NCBI RefSeq assembly: GCF_028690125.1
Contig: NZ_JAQVBV010000010.1
Location: 62,001 to 126,000 of the forward strand
Direction: 5' to 3'
Length of the DNA stretch: 64,000 nt
Source of the DNA: Bacteroides sp.
GTDB lineage: Bacteria > Bacteroidota > Bacteroidia > Bacteroidales > Bacteroidaceae
The translations under genes were made by a program, and so were the position numbers. Positions 37,003 through 46,236 of the stretch are shown piece after piece. The notes beneath the pieces are model-generated. The model saw nothing but the letters and a program-made list of their open reading frames with translations, was not told where the DNA came from and did no database searches. How positions within the stretch are numbered: position 1 is the stretch's first letter; each line of letters starts with the position of its first letter.

Positions 37003-39327
37003 TTAATTAATAGTGATTTCATCTACAAATAAGAAACCTGTATTACCCTTTCCGACATGCCATTCCGGAATCTGTTTTTCGGATAAAGCAATAACTTTTA
37101 CATATTGTACTTTTATCGGAGTGAAATCCAATTTATGCTCAAAAACTCCATTTTTGTCTGTTTCCTTCATAGCCGGATATTCTTCAAAAGCTATTTTTCT
37201 GAAGTTTTTACCGTCTTCTGATACTTCTACAGATAGTCCTCTTGCATCAAATACCCAATCACCCTTTTCCACACAAGTAGATATCGCAACACTTGAAATC
37301 TCTGTCGGTTGCTGAAGGTTCATGGTTACGTCCATATCGTTTTTGTTGAATGCAATCCAACGACCGGTTTTATAATTACCATTTCCTTTCAAACCGTCTA
37401 CTAATGTAGCTACACCTTTGAATTCGTATTGTTTATTGACAGGTTGATTAGCTATAATTGACTTCATACTAGATTTACTAAAATCTATTTTTTCTGAAAT
37501 CTTACGACTCTTTGCGGTCGGACGGATTGCAACTGCTGTTAATGTTCCATTCTCTTTTATCTTCAACATACCTTCGTACAATGGAGAAGTTGCAGTAGGC
37601 TCTGTACCATCTAACGTATAATGAATAGGTGCATTATCAATCGTTGTCAGCGTGATGTCTAATGTACCGTCTGTCGGATTCGGAGTAAATTCAGCTGTTA
37701 CATCAAATACATGTTTTGCATAGTTGTATCCCTCAATTTCGTACCATTCTATCAATTGAGGAAGACGAGATAAGAAATTTGAAAAATTCTTCTTATCAGA
37801 CATAGTCCATTGAACTTCGCTCAATGCAGCCCAACGTGGCAATACCATATACTGAGCATGAGAGAAAGTAGAAATGTATTCTGTCCAAAGATTAGCCTGC
37901 ACGCCTATAATATGTTTCTGTTCTTCCGGAGTAAGTGAAGATGGGGTAGGTTCGTAGCTATAAACTTTATCAATAGGTACATAACCACCAATACCCAAAG
38001 GTTCGTTTTCTACATCTTTAGTCTGGTAATAATCAAAATAAAGATAAGTATTAGGAGTCATAATTACATCATGTTTTTGCTTAGCAGCTTCGATACCACC
38101 AGCTTCTCCACGCCATGACATCACTGTTGCATTAGGAGCAAGTCCACCTTCCAAAATCTCATCCCAACCAATAATCTGGCGACCATGGTCATTCAGAAAT
38201 TTCTCTGCATGATTGATTACAAAGCTTTGTAAACGCTCTTCTTTACTATGAGATGCATCTGAGTGTAAACCTAATGCTTTGATACGTGCCTGACACTTTG
38301 GACATTTTTCCCATTGTGTCTTCGGACATTCGTCACCACCGACATGAATATATTCTGAAGGGAAGATTTCCATTACTTCAGTCAGTACATCATCAATAAA
38401 TTGCAAGGTTTTATCATTTCCGGCACAAAGCACATTGTCTGATACTCCCCATATTTTCCATACTTCATAAGGACCACCTGTACACCCCAATTCCGGATAA
38501 GCAGCAAGAGCAGCTTGCATATGTCCCGGAAGGTCGATTTCCGGAATAACGGTAATATAACGGTCAGCTGCATAAGCTACAATATCTTTAACTTGTTCCT
38601 GTGTGTAAAATCCACCGTAAGGTTTACCGTCATACTCACCGGAATTACGTCCTATTACAGTTTCTGAACGTTTAGAACCGATTTCCGTTAATTCCGGATA
38701 TTTTTTGATTTCCAAACGCCAGCCTTGATCTTCAGTAAGGTGCCAATGTAAACGGTTCATGTTGTGTAATGTCATCATATCAATATAAGTCTTCACCTCA
38801 TCTACTGTAAAGAAGTGACGTCCTACATCGAAATGTGCACCACGATAGCTAAAGCGAGGATAATCATTAATTTCCACAGCGGGTAATGAAATATCTCCCT
38901 CTATTACGATAGGCAATGATTTACGTAAGGATTGAATTCCATAAAAAACTCCGGCTTCTGTAGGAGCCGTAATCGTAATTCCATCACTCGCCACCTTTAA
39001 TTGATAGGCTTCAAGATTTTCAGACTCTAATCCCAACGACAGTACAATTGCATTTTGTCCTTTCGTACCTGCTTCAATAGCAAAGTCTTTTCCGGTTGAT
39101 GCTTTCAAATAATCAGCTAGAAACTCTGCATTGTTCTGCATCTTCTCATTCCCTTCGGGGTAGAGAATCTTAACACCACTCTTTAGGACAAAAGGATCTC
39201 CCTGAGTGGTCACTATTTCCTGCGGCAATGGAATAATCTGGTAATTTGCTTCTTGTTGTACTGATTGACAAGAAGTAGCAATTCCCATAATTGCCAGGCA
39301 TCCGGTTAATTTTAAGAACTGTTTCAT
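37003..39327 (-). CDS. GH20 beta-N-acetylhexosaminidase lipoprotein
   Basis: A 774-aa lipoprotein (lipobox IATSC, Cys about residue 20), so probably anchored in the outer membrane or periplasm. Domains in order are a GH20b N-terminal domain (about 30-145) and a GH20 catalytic barrel starting PRFSYRGAHFDVGRHFF. Its catalytic pair D332-E333 lies in HVGGDECP, and WHLTEDQGWRLEIKKYP is also present. A CHB_HEX-like C-terminal segment (LDGTEPTATSPLY) and a terminal F5/8 type C (discoidin-like) carbohydrate-binding domain follow (about 630-774). It removes terminal GlcNAc or GalNAc by substrate-assisted catalysis. It follows the beta-mannosidase gene in the cluster. Confidence 0.93.
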   Translation of the reverse strand: MKQFLKLTGCLAIMGIATSCQSVQQEANYQIIPLPQEIVTTQGDPFVLKSGVKILYPEGNEKMQNNAEFLADYLKASTGKDFAIEAGTKGQNAIVLSLGLESENLEAYQLKVASDGITITAPTEAGVFYGIQSLRKSLPIVIEGDISLPAVEINDYPRFSYRGAHFDVGRHFFTVDEVKTYIDMMTLHNMNRLHWHLTEDQGWRLEIKKYPELTEIGSKRSETVIGRNSGEYDGKPYGGFYTQEQVKDIVAYAADRYITVIPEIDLPGHMQAALAAYPELGCTGGPYEVWKIWGVSDNVLCAGNDKTLQFIDDVLTEVMEIFPSEYIHVGGDECPKTQWEKCPKCQARIKALGLHSDASHSKEERLQSFVINHAEKFLNDHGRQIIGWDEILEGGLAPNATVMSWRGEAGGIEAAKQKHDVIMTPNTYLYFDYYQTKDVENEPLGIGGYVPIDKVYSYEPTPSSLTPEEQKHIIGVQANLWTEYISTFSHAQYMVLPRWAALSEVQWTMSDKKNFSNFLSRLPQLIEWYEIEGYNYAKHVFDVTAEFTPNPTDGTLDITLTTIDNAPIHYTLDGTEPTATSPLYEGMLKIKENGTLTAVAIRPTAKSRKISEKIDFSKSSMKSIIANQPVNKQYEFKGVATLVDGLKGNGNYKTGRWIAFNKNDMDVTMNLQQPTEISSVAISTCVEKGDWVFDARGLSVEVSEDGKNFRKIAFEEYPAMKETDKNGVFEHKLDFTPIKVQYVKVIALSEKQIPEWHVGKGNTGFLFVDEITIN

Positions 39328-39343
39328 AAAATAAAAATTAGGG

Positions 39344-39374
39344 GTTAGTTAATAAATTTGTTAGTTAATAAATT
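39344..39374. repeat. Two tandem copies of a 15-bp repeat
   Basis: GTTAGTTAATAAATT occurs at 39344-39358 and again at 39360-39374, a 16-base period, in the short gap before the GH20 gene. It may be a regulatory duplication or simple slippage. Confidence 0.6.
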
Positions 39375-39379
39375 GGGGT

Positions 39380-41971
39380 TTAATTATAAGTTTCACGAAT
39401 ATGCTTGATTTTCAGAGGTAACTTCTGTCCTTTTTTTATAAAAGGAGAAGTTATAACAATCGTCTTACGTTCTCCCGGTAAAAGATCAAAGAAGTTATCA
39501 CTGAAATGAGCTCCCTGAAAGGGGACTTCTATAAATACATCTTTAGCTAATTTGGAAGAAATGATGGTTAATTCACACTTACCAGCTGTCTGTTTCATCT
39601 TATAGTTAATTGTTGTTTGAGGCAGAAACAGTTCTTTCGTCTTTCTGAAGAAATGGATTGACTCTGCAAGAACCTGTCCTGATTTATTTTTAAGTGTTAG
39701 TTGTAAGAGACAATGTTGAAGTTGTTCCGGGGTCAGTTTGGTCTTGAAATCTTCTTTGTAAACACACAAAGAAGTATTCGAAGGAACAGTCAATGAGTTT
39801 ATCAAAATCTTCTTGTTTATTGGTTTCCCTTCAAAATCAAGAACTTTCATCTCCAACTTCATTTGTTCTATTGTATCCAGCCGATCAGAAAGCAGATAAA
39901 TACATAAGCTGTCATTCTGTTGTATAGGATTAATCAAAAGCGGTTCAAAAGCACGTTTTGCCTCATAATGCAAAGCTTTCCAATTGCCATAATAATCGAT
40001 ACTAGACCAAGATACAACCGGCCAACTGTCATTCAACTGCCAATACATAGTACCCATGCAATAGGGACGATTACGACGATGGGCTTCTAATCCATGCCGT
40101 ATTCCTTTTCCTTGTAAGACTAATCCTACATACACAAAATCTTCAAATTTATCTGGAACAATATAGTCGCGTTCCATATAAGTACGAATCAATGAGTTAC
40201 CGATACTGCTCTTCTGGTGTGCATTCATCACTTTGGATTCAATCTGATAATCTTCAGAAGCAGCAAAAGTTGCTATAGTTTTCATTTCTGGAAATGACTG
40301 GAAGCCAAATTCACTCATAAAACGAGGAATATCCGTATCTGAGGATTCAAATGGTTTCTTGCCGTACCAGACTCCCCAATTGTGACTATCTCCTATTCCC
40401 CATGATTCAGGTCGTCCCCAATTAGCAAAATAAGGAGAACTGTGTACATAAAATCGGTCGGAATCAAATTTATCCACCATGGCAGGAAGCAATTCACGGA
40501 ACAATTTGTCATAACCTCTTAGCATTCCCTGATATACTTCAGGGGTAATTTTTTTCTGAAAACCCCAATATTTTAAGGCTTCCAATATTTCATTATTACC
40601 ACACCACATAGCCAAAGAGGCATGATTACGAAGTCGCCGGATATTAAAATCAGCCTCCGCCTCGACTCTTTTCATAAAAGTCGGATCTGAAGGATACGGG
40701 GTACAAGCAAACATAAAATCCTGCCACACCAGAATTCCATTTTCATCTGCTAAATCATAGAAACGATTATCTTCATAAACTCCCCCTCCCCATACACGAA
40801 CAATATTCATATTTGCCTCACGAATATCACGAAACAAATTCTGATAACGTTCAGTGGTGACCGAAGGAAGCATTACATCCTGAGGAATGTAGTTGGCACC
40901 TTTAGCAAACATAGGAATACCATTTACTTCAAAATAAAAGGATTCTCCATCTTTATCTTTTTCATTCACCAAGCGGATTGTACGCAAGCCAATTCGATGA
41001 GTTTGCTCGGCAATTATATTTCCATTGACTAGTATTTGAGCAGAGAAATCATATAAAACAGGTTTTCCCCAACCATTGGGCATCCAACGAATAGGTTGAG
41101 ATATTTCTACAGGTAGTGTTATATGATTAGTGCCGGGACGTAGTATTACCGATTTCTTTTCTCCTATGATAGCACTTCCGTCTAAAGAAACATTGATTTT
41201 AATTTCTGCAGTTGTTTCTTTCGAAATATTATCAATAATCAATTCATTGGATAAGTTTGCAGCCTCATCCGTCAATGATGTCTGTTTTACATGATAATCA
41301 GAAATAGTTGCCACATCATAGAAGCGAAGTGCTACGGGGCGCCAAATACCGCTTGTCACCATTCTGATTCCCCAATCCCAACCATAACTATATGGAGCTT
41401 TACGAGTGAAAACACTTAAGTGTTTTTCATGATGGTCATTATCGGCAGGATAATTGAATCCATTGGATGCGTATTGAGGTAACGTCTGACGAATAGGTGA
41501 ATGAAAATAAATCTGAAGATGATTCTCTCCTTTACGTAATACTGGTTTTACCGGAAGAGCATAACCAACGAACATATTGTCTGCTTTTAGCAACAGAGCT
41601 CCATTAAGATATACATCGGCATAAGTGTCAAGCCCCTCAAAAACAAGCTGAGCTCCATCTCTGCTCAATTGTTCCTCGGATACTATAAAGGAAGTTTTAT
41701 ATTCCCAGTCTTTATCCTCTACCCATTGGATTTTTTCTTCATTAGTACCGTAAAAAGGATTTGGTAATAAGTTATAATGGATTAAGTCCTGATGGACTGT
41801 ACCGGGTACGGTAGCCGACATCCATTTATCTATTCCAGCTTGTGAAAACTCCCAACCAGTGTCCAGAATGACAATTTCAGAAGTATCATTTCTCTGAGCA
41901 TAAGCCATAGTGCAGCAGCATAACAATCCATATGCTATTTTGCTCACTTTTCCTGTTAAATTTAAAATCAT
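39380..41971 (-). CDS. GH2 beta-mannosidase
   Basis: An 863-aa exported GH2 enzyme with a signal peptide (about 1-25, ending AYAQ). The N-terminal segment ATVPGTVHQDLIHYNLLPNPFYGTNE and AYSYGWDWGIRM-like sequence (KAPYSYGWDWGIRM) are beta-mannosidase hallmarks. Predicted catalytic residues are E461 (acid/base, in CGNNEILE) and E554 (nucleophile, in FMSEFGFQS). In host N-glycans the target would be the core Man-beta-1,4-GlcNAc. Beta-mannan fragments are an alternative. It has its own candidate promoter in the 77-base gap upstream. Confidence 0.92.
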   Translation of the reverse strand: MILNLTGKVSKIAYGLLCCCTMAYAQRNDTSEIVILDTGWEFSQAGIDKWMSATVPGTVHQDLIHYNLLPNPFYGTNEEKIQWVEDKDWEYKTSFIVSEEQLSRDGAQLVFEGLDTYADVYLNGALLLKADNMFVGYALPVKPVLRKGENHLQIYFHSPIRQTLPQYASNGFNYPADNDHHEKHLSVFTRKAPYSYGWDWGIRMVTSGIWRPVALRFYDVATISDYHVKQTSLTDEAANLSNELIIDNISKETTAEIKINVSLDGSAIIGEKKSVILRPGTNHITLPVEISQPIRWMPNGWGKPVLYDFSAQILVNGNIIAEQTHRIGLRTIRLVNEKDKDGESFYFEVNGIPMFAKGANYIPQDVMLPSVTTERYQNLFRDIREANMNIVRVWGGGVYEDNRFYDLADENGILVWQDFMFACTPYPSDPTFMKRVEAEADFNIRRLRNHASLAMWCGNNEILEALKYWGFQKKITPEVYQGMLRGYDKLFRELLPAMVDKFDSDRFYVHSSPYFANWGRPESWGIGDSHNWGVWYGKKPFESSDTDIPRFMSEFGFQSFPEMKTIATFAASEDYQIESKVMNAHQKSSIGNSLIRTYMERDYIVPDKFEDFVYVGLVLQGKGIRHGLEAHRRNRPYCMGTMYWQLNDSWPVVSWSSIDYYGNWKALHYEAKRAFEPLLINPIQQNDSLCIYLLSDRLDTIEQMKLEMKVLDFEGKPINKKILINSLTVPSNTSLCVYKEDFKTKLTPEQLQHCLLQLTLKNKSGQVLAESIHFFRKTKELFLPQTTINYKMKQTAGKCELTIISSKLAKDVFIEVPFQGAHFSDNFFDLLPGERKTIVITSPFIKKGQKLPLKIKHIRETYN

Positions 41972-42006
41972 AGTGGGGGCATTAGATATTTAACGGAGTA
42001 AAGATA
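41972..42006 (-). promoter_or_regulatory. Promoter and leader of the beta-mannosidase gene, shared with the sialidase gene
   Basis: The minus strand has a -7-like box TATCTTTA (41999-42006), then CCGTTAAA, then CTAATGCCCCC just before the ATG. The same order of blocks (TATCTTTA, CCGTTAAA, CTAATACCCCC) precedes the sialidase gene at 47872-47911. The box differs from TAnnTTTG at its last base. Confidence 0.45.
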
Positions 42007-42048
42007 CTATTTTTTTGTCAAATCTTTACTATAAAACATACAAAATTC

Positions 42049-44121
42049 TTATTTCACCGGAATTTCGGCCATAAAGGTAGAAGCCGGAAGAGATACCTGA
42101 TTTATCAAATTGGCTCGGGTAAAAGGCTGCCATCCATATCTTACGTATCGAGGTTTTGGAACCTCCTTGCTACGGATTTTCACTTGTTCTCCTACGATCT
42201 CTGCTATTGCAGGATAATATAGACCTTCTATTTCTGCCACTTCAAAGGTACGTAATGATTTCCCATCAGAGCTCTTCATTCCTTGTCCATAATCAAAAGA
42301 CAAAAATACGGCTCCACCCCGACTAATAGCACTACGAAATAAAGGGCCGGAAGGTATTATATCCCTTGAGTAGGTCTTGTTCAATGCCCAACGTGCCAAG
42401 CGTTCACCAATTGGTTGCTTACAGTTAGGATGAACATTTAATGAATCGCCATGATCAATGGACACAGCCATACCTGTATATGGAATTTCTTCAATTAATC
42501 GTCGTTGGCTATCACGAAACCAAGGCCAGGAAGGACGGTCTATACCAGACAACTGTACAAAATAAAAAGGTAAATAATCATCATTCCATTTTTTTCGCCA
42601 ACTCTGTACCAATAGTTTAAAGAGTTTCTCATGAGCTTCCCAGTTATGTGCATTCGACTCTCCTTGATACCAAACGACACCTTTAATAGGATATTGCTCC
42701 AAAGGACAGATGCCTGATTCATATAGATAACTAGGCTCATAAGGGTGACGTTGGAATTGATCTGTTGATTTCTTAATATTTAGTGCTGCTCGTTCACGCG
42801 TCCATCCTTGTATAAAGTCATTATTCAGCCAATCTTTTAAGATAGCCGGAAACTCATATTCGAGTGATGATCTATCCACCCAAGATTCTATAGGAGATCC
42901 ACCAATCGCATTACAAATCAAACCAATCGGAACTTGCAGACTATCACGCAATGCTTTTCCAAAGTAATAAGCTATTGCTGAAAAATCGGAAGCAGTTGCA
43001 GGAATACAAGTTTTCCATTCGGTATTTCGATAATATTGAAGATGGTTTAATGAACCAAGTACTGTTGCATCCCACTCTACTGCATCGGTATGCCAACGTG
43101 CTTTCATGTCATATAAATGAATTTGCTGATCAGTAGCTTGTGGTATATCCTTTTTTGCTGTTGAACTATGTTTTAACATAAACGCCATATTCGATTGTCC
43201 TGAACAAAGCCACACTTCTCCAGCCAATACATTATTATATTGAAGCTTTTGATTAGCTGTCCCTATTTTCAAGGTATAAGGTCCACCGGTTTTTAAAGGA
43301 CGAAGTTTGATAGACCATTTTCCATCCAGTCCTGTTTTTGTCTTCAAGTGTTGATTAGAAATACTTATTGTCACTTGTTCTTCGGCATTAGCTTTGCCTT
43401 GAATTGTCAATGGAGTATCTCGTTGCAACACCATATTATCGGTATAGAGCATCGACATTTTTAGACCTCCATAATCACCGGTAATGGCAGAATAGACTGT
43501 TTGAGCCATAATAGATGCTCCTTCCTGATTAGGATGGACCGCATCTGGCAACATAAAAGGATACAAATGTAAAGGAGTATAAAAGTTTATTAATTGTACT
43601 CCGGTATAACGGGCTACATTCTCAATAGCTAACTGAATTTCTCCATGCCAATCGCGGGTTCCTGACAAAAAACGAGGATGTCTGTCAGTAATCGGAGTCA
43701 TTAGGGCAATCAGAATACGAACTTTCGGGTTCACATTTCGGAAAGAGTTAATCAATGCAACATAGTCTCTTACAAAATCATCACGATAATTAGGCCAATT
43801 ACGCGGATCTGTATCATTGATGCCCAAATGAATAATAACTATATCTCCTGCAAAATCGATAGCTTTCCTATATTCTTCCTGTTGTGTGTATGGATAATGC
43901 CCTCTATTTAATAAAGTAGCACCAGGTTTACCAAAATTACTGACCTCATAAGATTCACCAAGCATTTTCTGTAACTGTGCCGGATATGACTGTGTATTTC
44001 GATCGGGTAAACTATAACCATACGTTATGCTATTACCGATACACGCTACTTTTTTACGCTGTTGAGCATTGACAAAAAGAGTCATAACCAAGCATATATA
44101 AACAAATACGAGCTTTTTCAT
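42049..44121 (-). CDS. SGNH hydrolase fused to sialate O-acetylesterase
   Basis: A 690-aa exported protein with a signal peptide (1-19, ending VNAQ) and two esterase modules. The N-terminal SGNH/GDSL domain (about 22-215) has catalytic S31 in GNSITYG, IHLGINDTDPRNWP, and DAVHPNQEG supplying Asp and His. The C-terminal sialate O-acetylesterase domain has S310 in CSGQSNM and VWYQGESNAHN. Removing O-acetyl groups from sialic acid, for example at C9, lets sialidases act. The neighbouring sialidase makes this the likely role. An N-terminal lyase-independent accessory role of the SGNH half is unresolved. Confidence 0.9.
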   Translation of the reverse strand: MKKLVFVYICLVMTLFVNAQQRKKVACIGNSITYGYSLPDRNTQSYPAQLQKMLGESYEVSNFGKPGATLLNRGHYPYTQQEEYRKAIDFAGDIVIIHLGINDTDPRNWPNYRDDFVRDYVALINSFRNVNPKVRILIALMTPITDRHPRFLSGTRDWHGEIQLAIENVARYTGVQLINFYTPLHLYPFMLPDAVHPNQEGASIMAQTVYSAITGDYGGLKMSMLYTDNMVLQRDTPLTIQGKANAEEQVTISISNQHLKTKTGLDGKWSIKLRPLKTGGPYTLKIGTANQKLQYNNVLAGEVWLCSGQSNMAFMLKHSSTAKKDIPQATDQQIHLYDMKARWHTDAVEWDATVLGSLNHLQYYRNTEWKTCIPATASDFSAIAYYFGKALRDSLQVPIGLICNAIGGSPIESWVDRSSLEYEFPAILKDWLNNDFIQGWTRERAALNIKKSTDQFQRHPYEPSYLYESGICPLEQYPIKGVVWYQGESNAHNWEAHEKLFKLLVQSWRKKWNDDYLPFYFVQLSGIDRPSWPWFRDSQRRLIEEIPYTGMAVSIDHGDSLNVHPNCKQPIGERLARWALNKTYSRDIIPSGPLFRSAISRGGAVFLSFDYGQGMKSSDGKSLRTFEVAEIEGLYYPAIAEIVGEQVKIRSKEVPKPRYVRYGWQPFTRANLINQVSLPASTFMAEIPVK

Positions 44122-44175
44122 TTTTCACAAATGTATGATTTTATAATTCCGATCCTATAACTATATCTATCATCA

Positions 44176-46194
44176 TTACAATCTTTTCTCCGGTGAATAG
44201 ACCAAACCTTCCACAGCCTTCTCACCATCAAGAGTTACGAATATAGTAGTAAACATCCATTTTACCAAACGAACTTCATTAGTTGTGAATTTACCAACCG
44301 GAAGTTTTAGCAGTACCTTATTCCAACCTTTATTCAAATGAACCTTCAAAAGAGCACGAGCTATACAGTTCTCATTGCCTAATGCAATTTCCTGACTTCT
44401 TTCCCGATGAGTAGCAGTCCATACAGGTGGCAATATTTCCTGATCATTTAACCAAATACGACTTTCTTTATAATCCCATTTACCTGGCAAAGGGGGCAAA
44501 TCGCTTTCTGAACGTCCATAATTCTGGAATTCCGCCCATAAACCAACATCCTGCTTTTGAGGAGAATATACATAAGTGTAGGCATAAGCAGTATGATTTT
44601 CTTGCGGATCTTTATAAAAAGCAGGTACAATATTCCCCCAAACGTGTCGCAGATAAATGCCCGCCCCTATTGCCGGACGTACTTTATATTGTTTACCTTG
44701 ATAAATATACGAATCGTTGAGTACATTTTCCGGAGGAAAAACTTTTGTCAGATCACCTCCGTTCGGGAAAGCATCTGTAATATTCCACTTCACATTTGTC
44801 TGTCGGACATAAGCAAACGGATAATTATTAAACAAGTGCTCTTTATACCATAGCATACGATACTCAAAATCTACAAAATCACGAAAGATTTCGGAATTCT
44901 CGTCTGTAGGAAGAATGGTCCCTTGTTCATCAAAATATTCAGTTCCCCCTCCTTTCCACGCACGTTCTGCGATAGCCAGCATATTCGGATAGAAATTATT
45001 CTCCAGAATTATATTTTGCTCACTATTCAATAGACGGTCATTCCAAACCCCTAAAATGACCCCGGCAAGATCATCACTACCAATTCCTTCATTGTAAATC
45101 CGACTATTGTATAATGCAATAATGTCACCAAAAGTATCGAAATGATTCAAATAATGAAACCGGGAATCGATAGCCGGAATACCTTCCTGAGCTTTGCCAC
45201 GATAACTCCAGAGTTGAGTCATGTCAATCTCTCCCAAATTATATTTCCATCCCGGATTCCATGAAATCACTTTTTTCCCTTTAGATCGTACATATGCTAC
45301 CATTTCAGGAACAAATTCCGGATTGGTGAATCCAACTTCATCTGTTCCAATATGCATATAAGGGACATCGAACGTATCACAGATCTCATCCAATAGCAGC
45401 TTCAATATTTTCATGCCTTCCGGTGTTTGCATATCGTGACGGAAAGTACGTACAAAAGCTGCACTATGTCCCGGCATATCTATCTCCGGAATTAACAGCA
45501 CTTGATGAGCTTTACAAAAAGCCACCAATTCTCTGGCTTCCTCCAAGGTATAATATTTGCCAGGAAAACGAGTCATGTTTGTACTATCGTTCAACATTGG
45601 AAATATTTTACTTTGCAAACGCCACGCTTGGTTTTCCGTCAAATGCCAATGAAATACATTGATTTTAAATTTTGAAAGGATAGCAATCTCTCCCTTTAGC
45701 TCCTCCAACGACAGATAACTACGTCCGACATCCTGCATAAATCCTCGAATTCGAAAAGCAGGCCAATCTAATATTTCACACCCATCAAAACGGATCTTTG
45801 TCTCTGAGTTCTTAGCCAGTTGTGCTAACGTTTGCATAGCCCAATATACTCCACGTTCTGTAATAGCTTCAATCTTTATTTTTCGTTTACTCACTTTCAG
45901 ATGATAAGCTTCTTCCTGATTGACGGATACACCCTTCAGAGAGGAAAGCAATACAACTTCTATTACTGAACTTGCATTAGAGTCTATATCCCCACCGTGC
46001 TCTCTAATAAAATCCACCCATTCCTTTTGAAGAACCGGAGTAATCAGATTAATTTTATTCAACGTAAAATCAGAACCGTGAGAAAAAAAGTATTGTGGTT
46101 TAGGCAATAGAAGATTATCAGCTACCGTAGCAGTTGATACCAAACAAAAAACAGACCAAAGGAAAATTGTATAAATAATATGATTATATTTCAT
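44176..46194 (-). CDS. GH20 beta-N-acetylhexosaminidase-like enzyme
   Basis: A 672-aa exported enzyme. The ATG at 46194 (MKYNHIIYTIFLWSVFCLV, a signal peptide) is preferred over an upstream TTG at 46236. A GH20b domain (about 25-145) precedes the catalytic barrel, starting PAFRIRGFMQDVGRSYL. WHLTENQAWRLQ and the catalytic pair D285-E286 follow in HIGTDEV. The usual second Gly of HxGGDE is Thr here. The C-terminal region (about 500-672) has a beta-rich, carbohydrate-binding look (NKGWNKVLLKLPVG). It directly follows the sialidase gene and would trim GlcNAc or GalNAc from desialylated chains. Confidence 0.88.
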   Translation of the reverse strand: MKYNHIIYTIFLWSVFCLVSTATVADNLLLPKPQYFFSHGSDFTLNKINLITPVLQKEWVDFIREHGGDIDSNASSVIEVVLLSSLKGVSVNQEEAYHLKVSKRKIKIEAITERGVYWAMQTLAQLAKNSETKIRFDGCEILDWPAFRIRGFMQDVGRSYLSLEELKGEIAILSKFKINVFHWHLTENQAWRLQSKIFPMLNDSTNMTRFPGKYYTLEEARELVAFCKAHQVLLIPEIDMPGHSAAFVRTFRHDMQTPEGMKILKLLLDEICDTFDVPYMHIGTDEVGFTNPEFVPEMVAYVRSKGKKVISWNPGWKYNLGEIDMTQLWSYRGKAQEGIPAIDSRFHYLNHFDTFGDIIALYNSRIYNEGIGSDDLAGVILGVWNDRLLNSEQNIILENNFYPNMLAIAERAWKGGGTEYFDEQGTILPTDENSEIFRDFVDFEYRMLWYKEHLFNNYPFAYVRQTNVKWNITDAFPNGGDLTKVFPPENVLNDSYIYQGKQYKVRPAIGAGIYLRHVWGNIVPAFYKDPQENHTAYAYTYVYSPQKQDVGLWAEFQNYGRSESDLPPLPGKWDYKESRIWLNDQEILPPVWTATHRERSQEIALGNENCIARALLKVHLNKGWNKVLLKLPVGKFTTNEVRLVKWMFTTIFVTLDGEKAVEGLVYSPEKRL

Positions 46195-46236
46195 GCATTC
46201 TATGTCTATTAGATAAAAGAAATTTCTTGCAAACAA

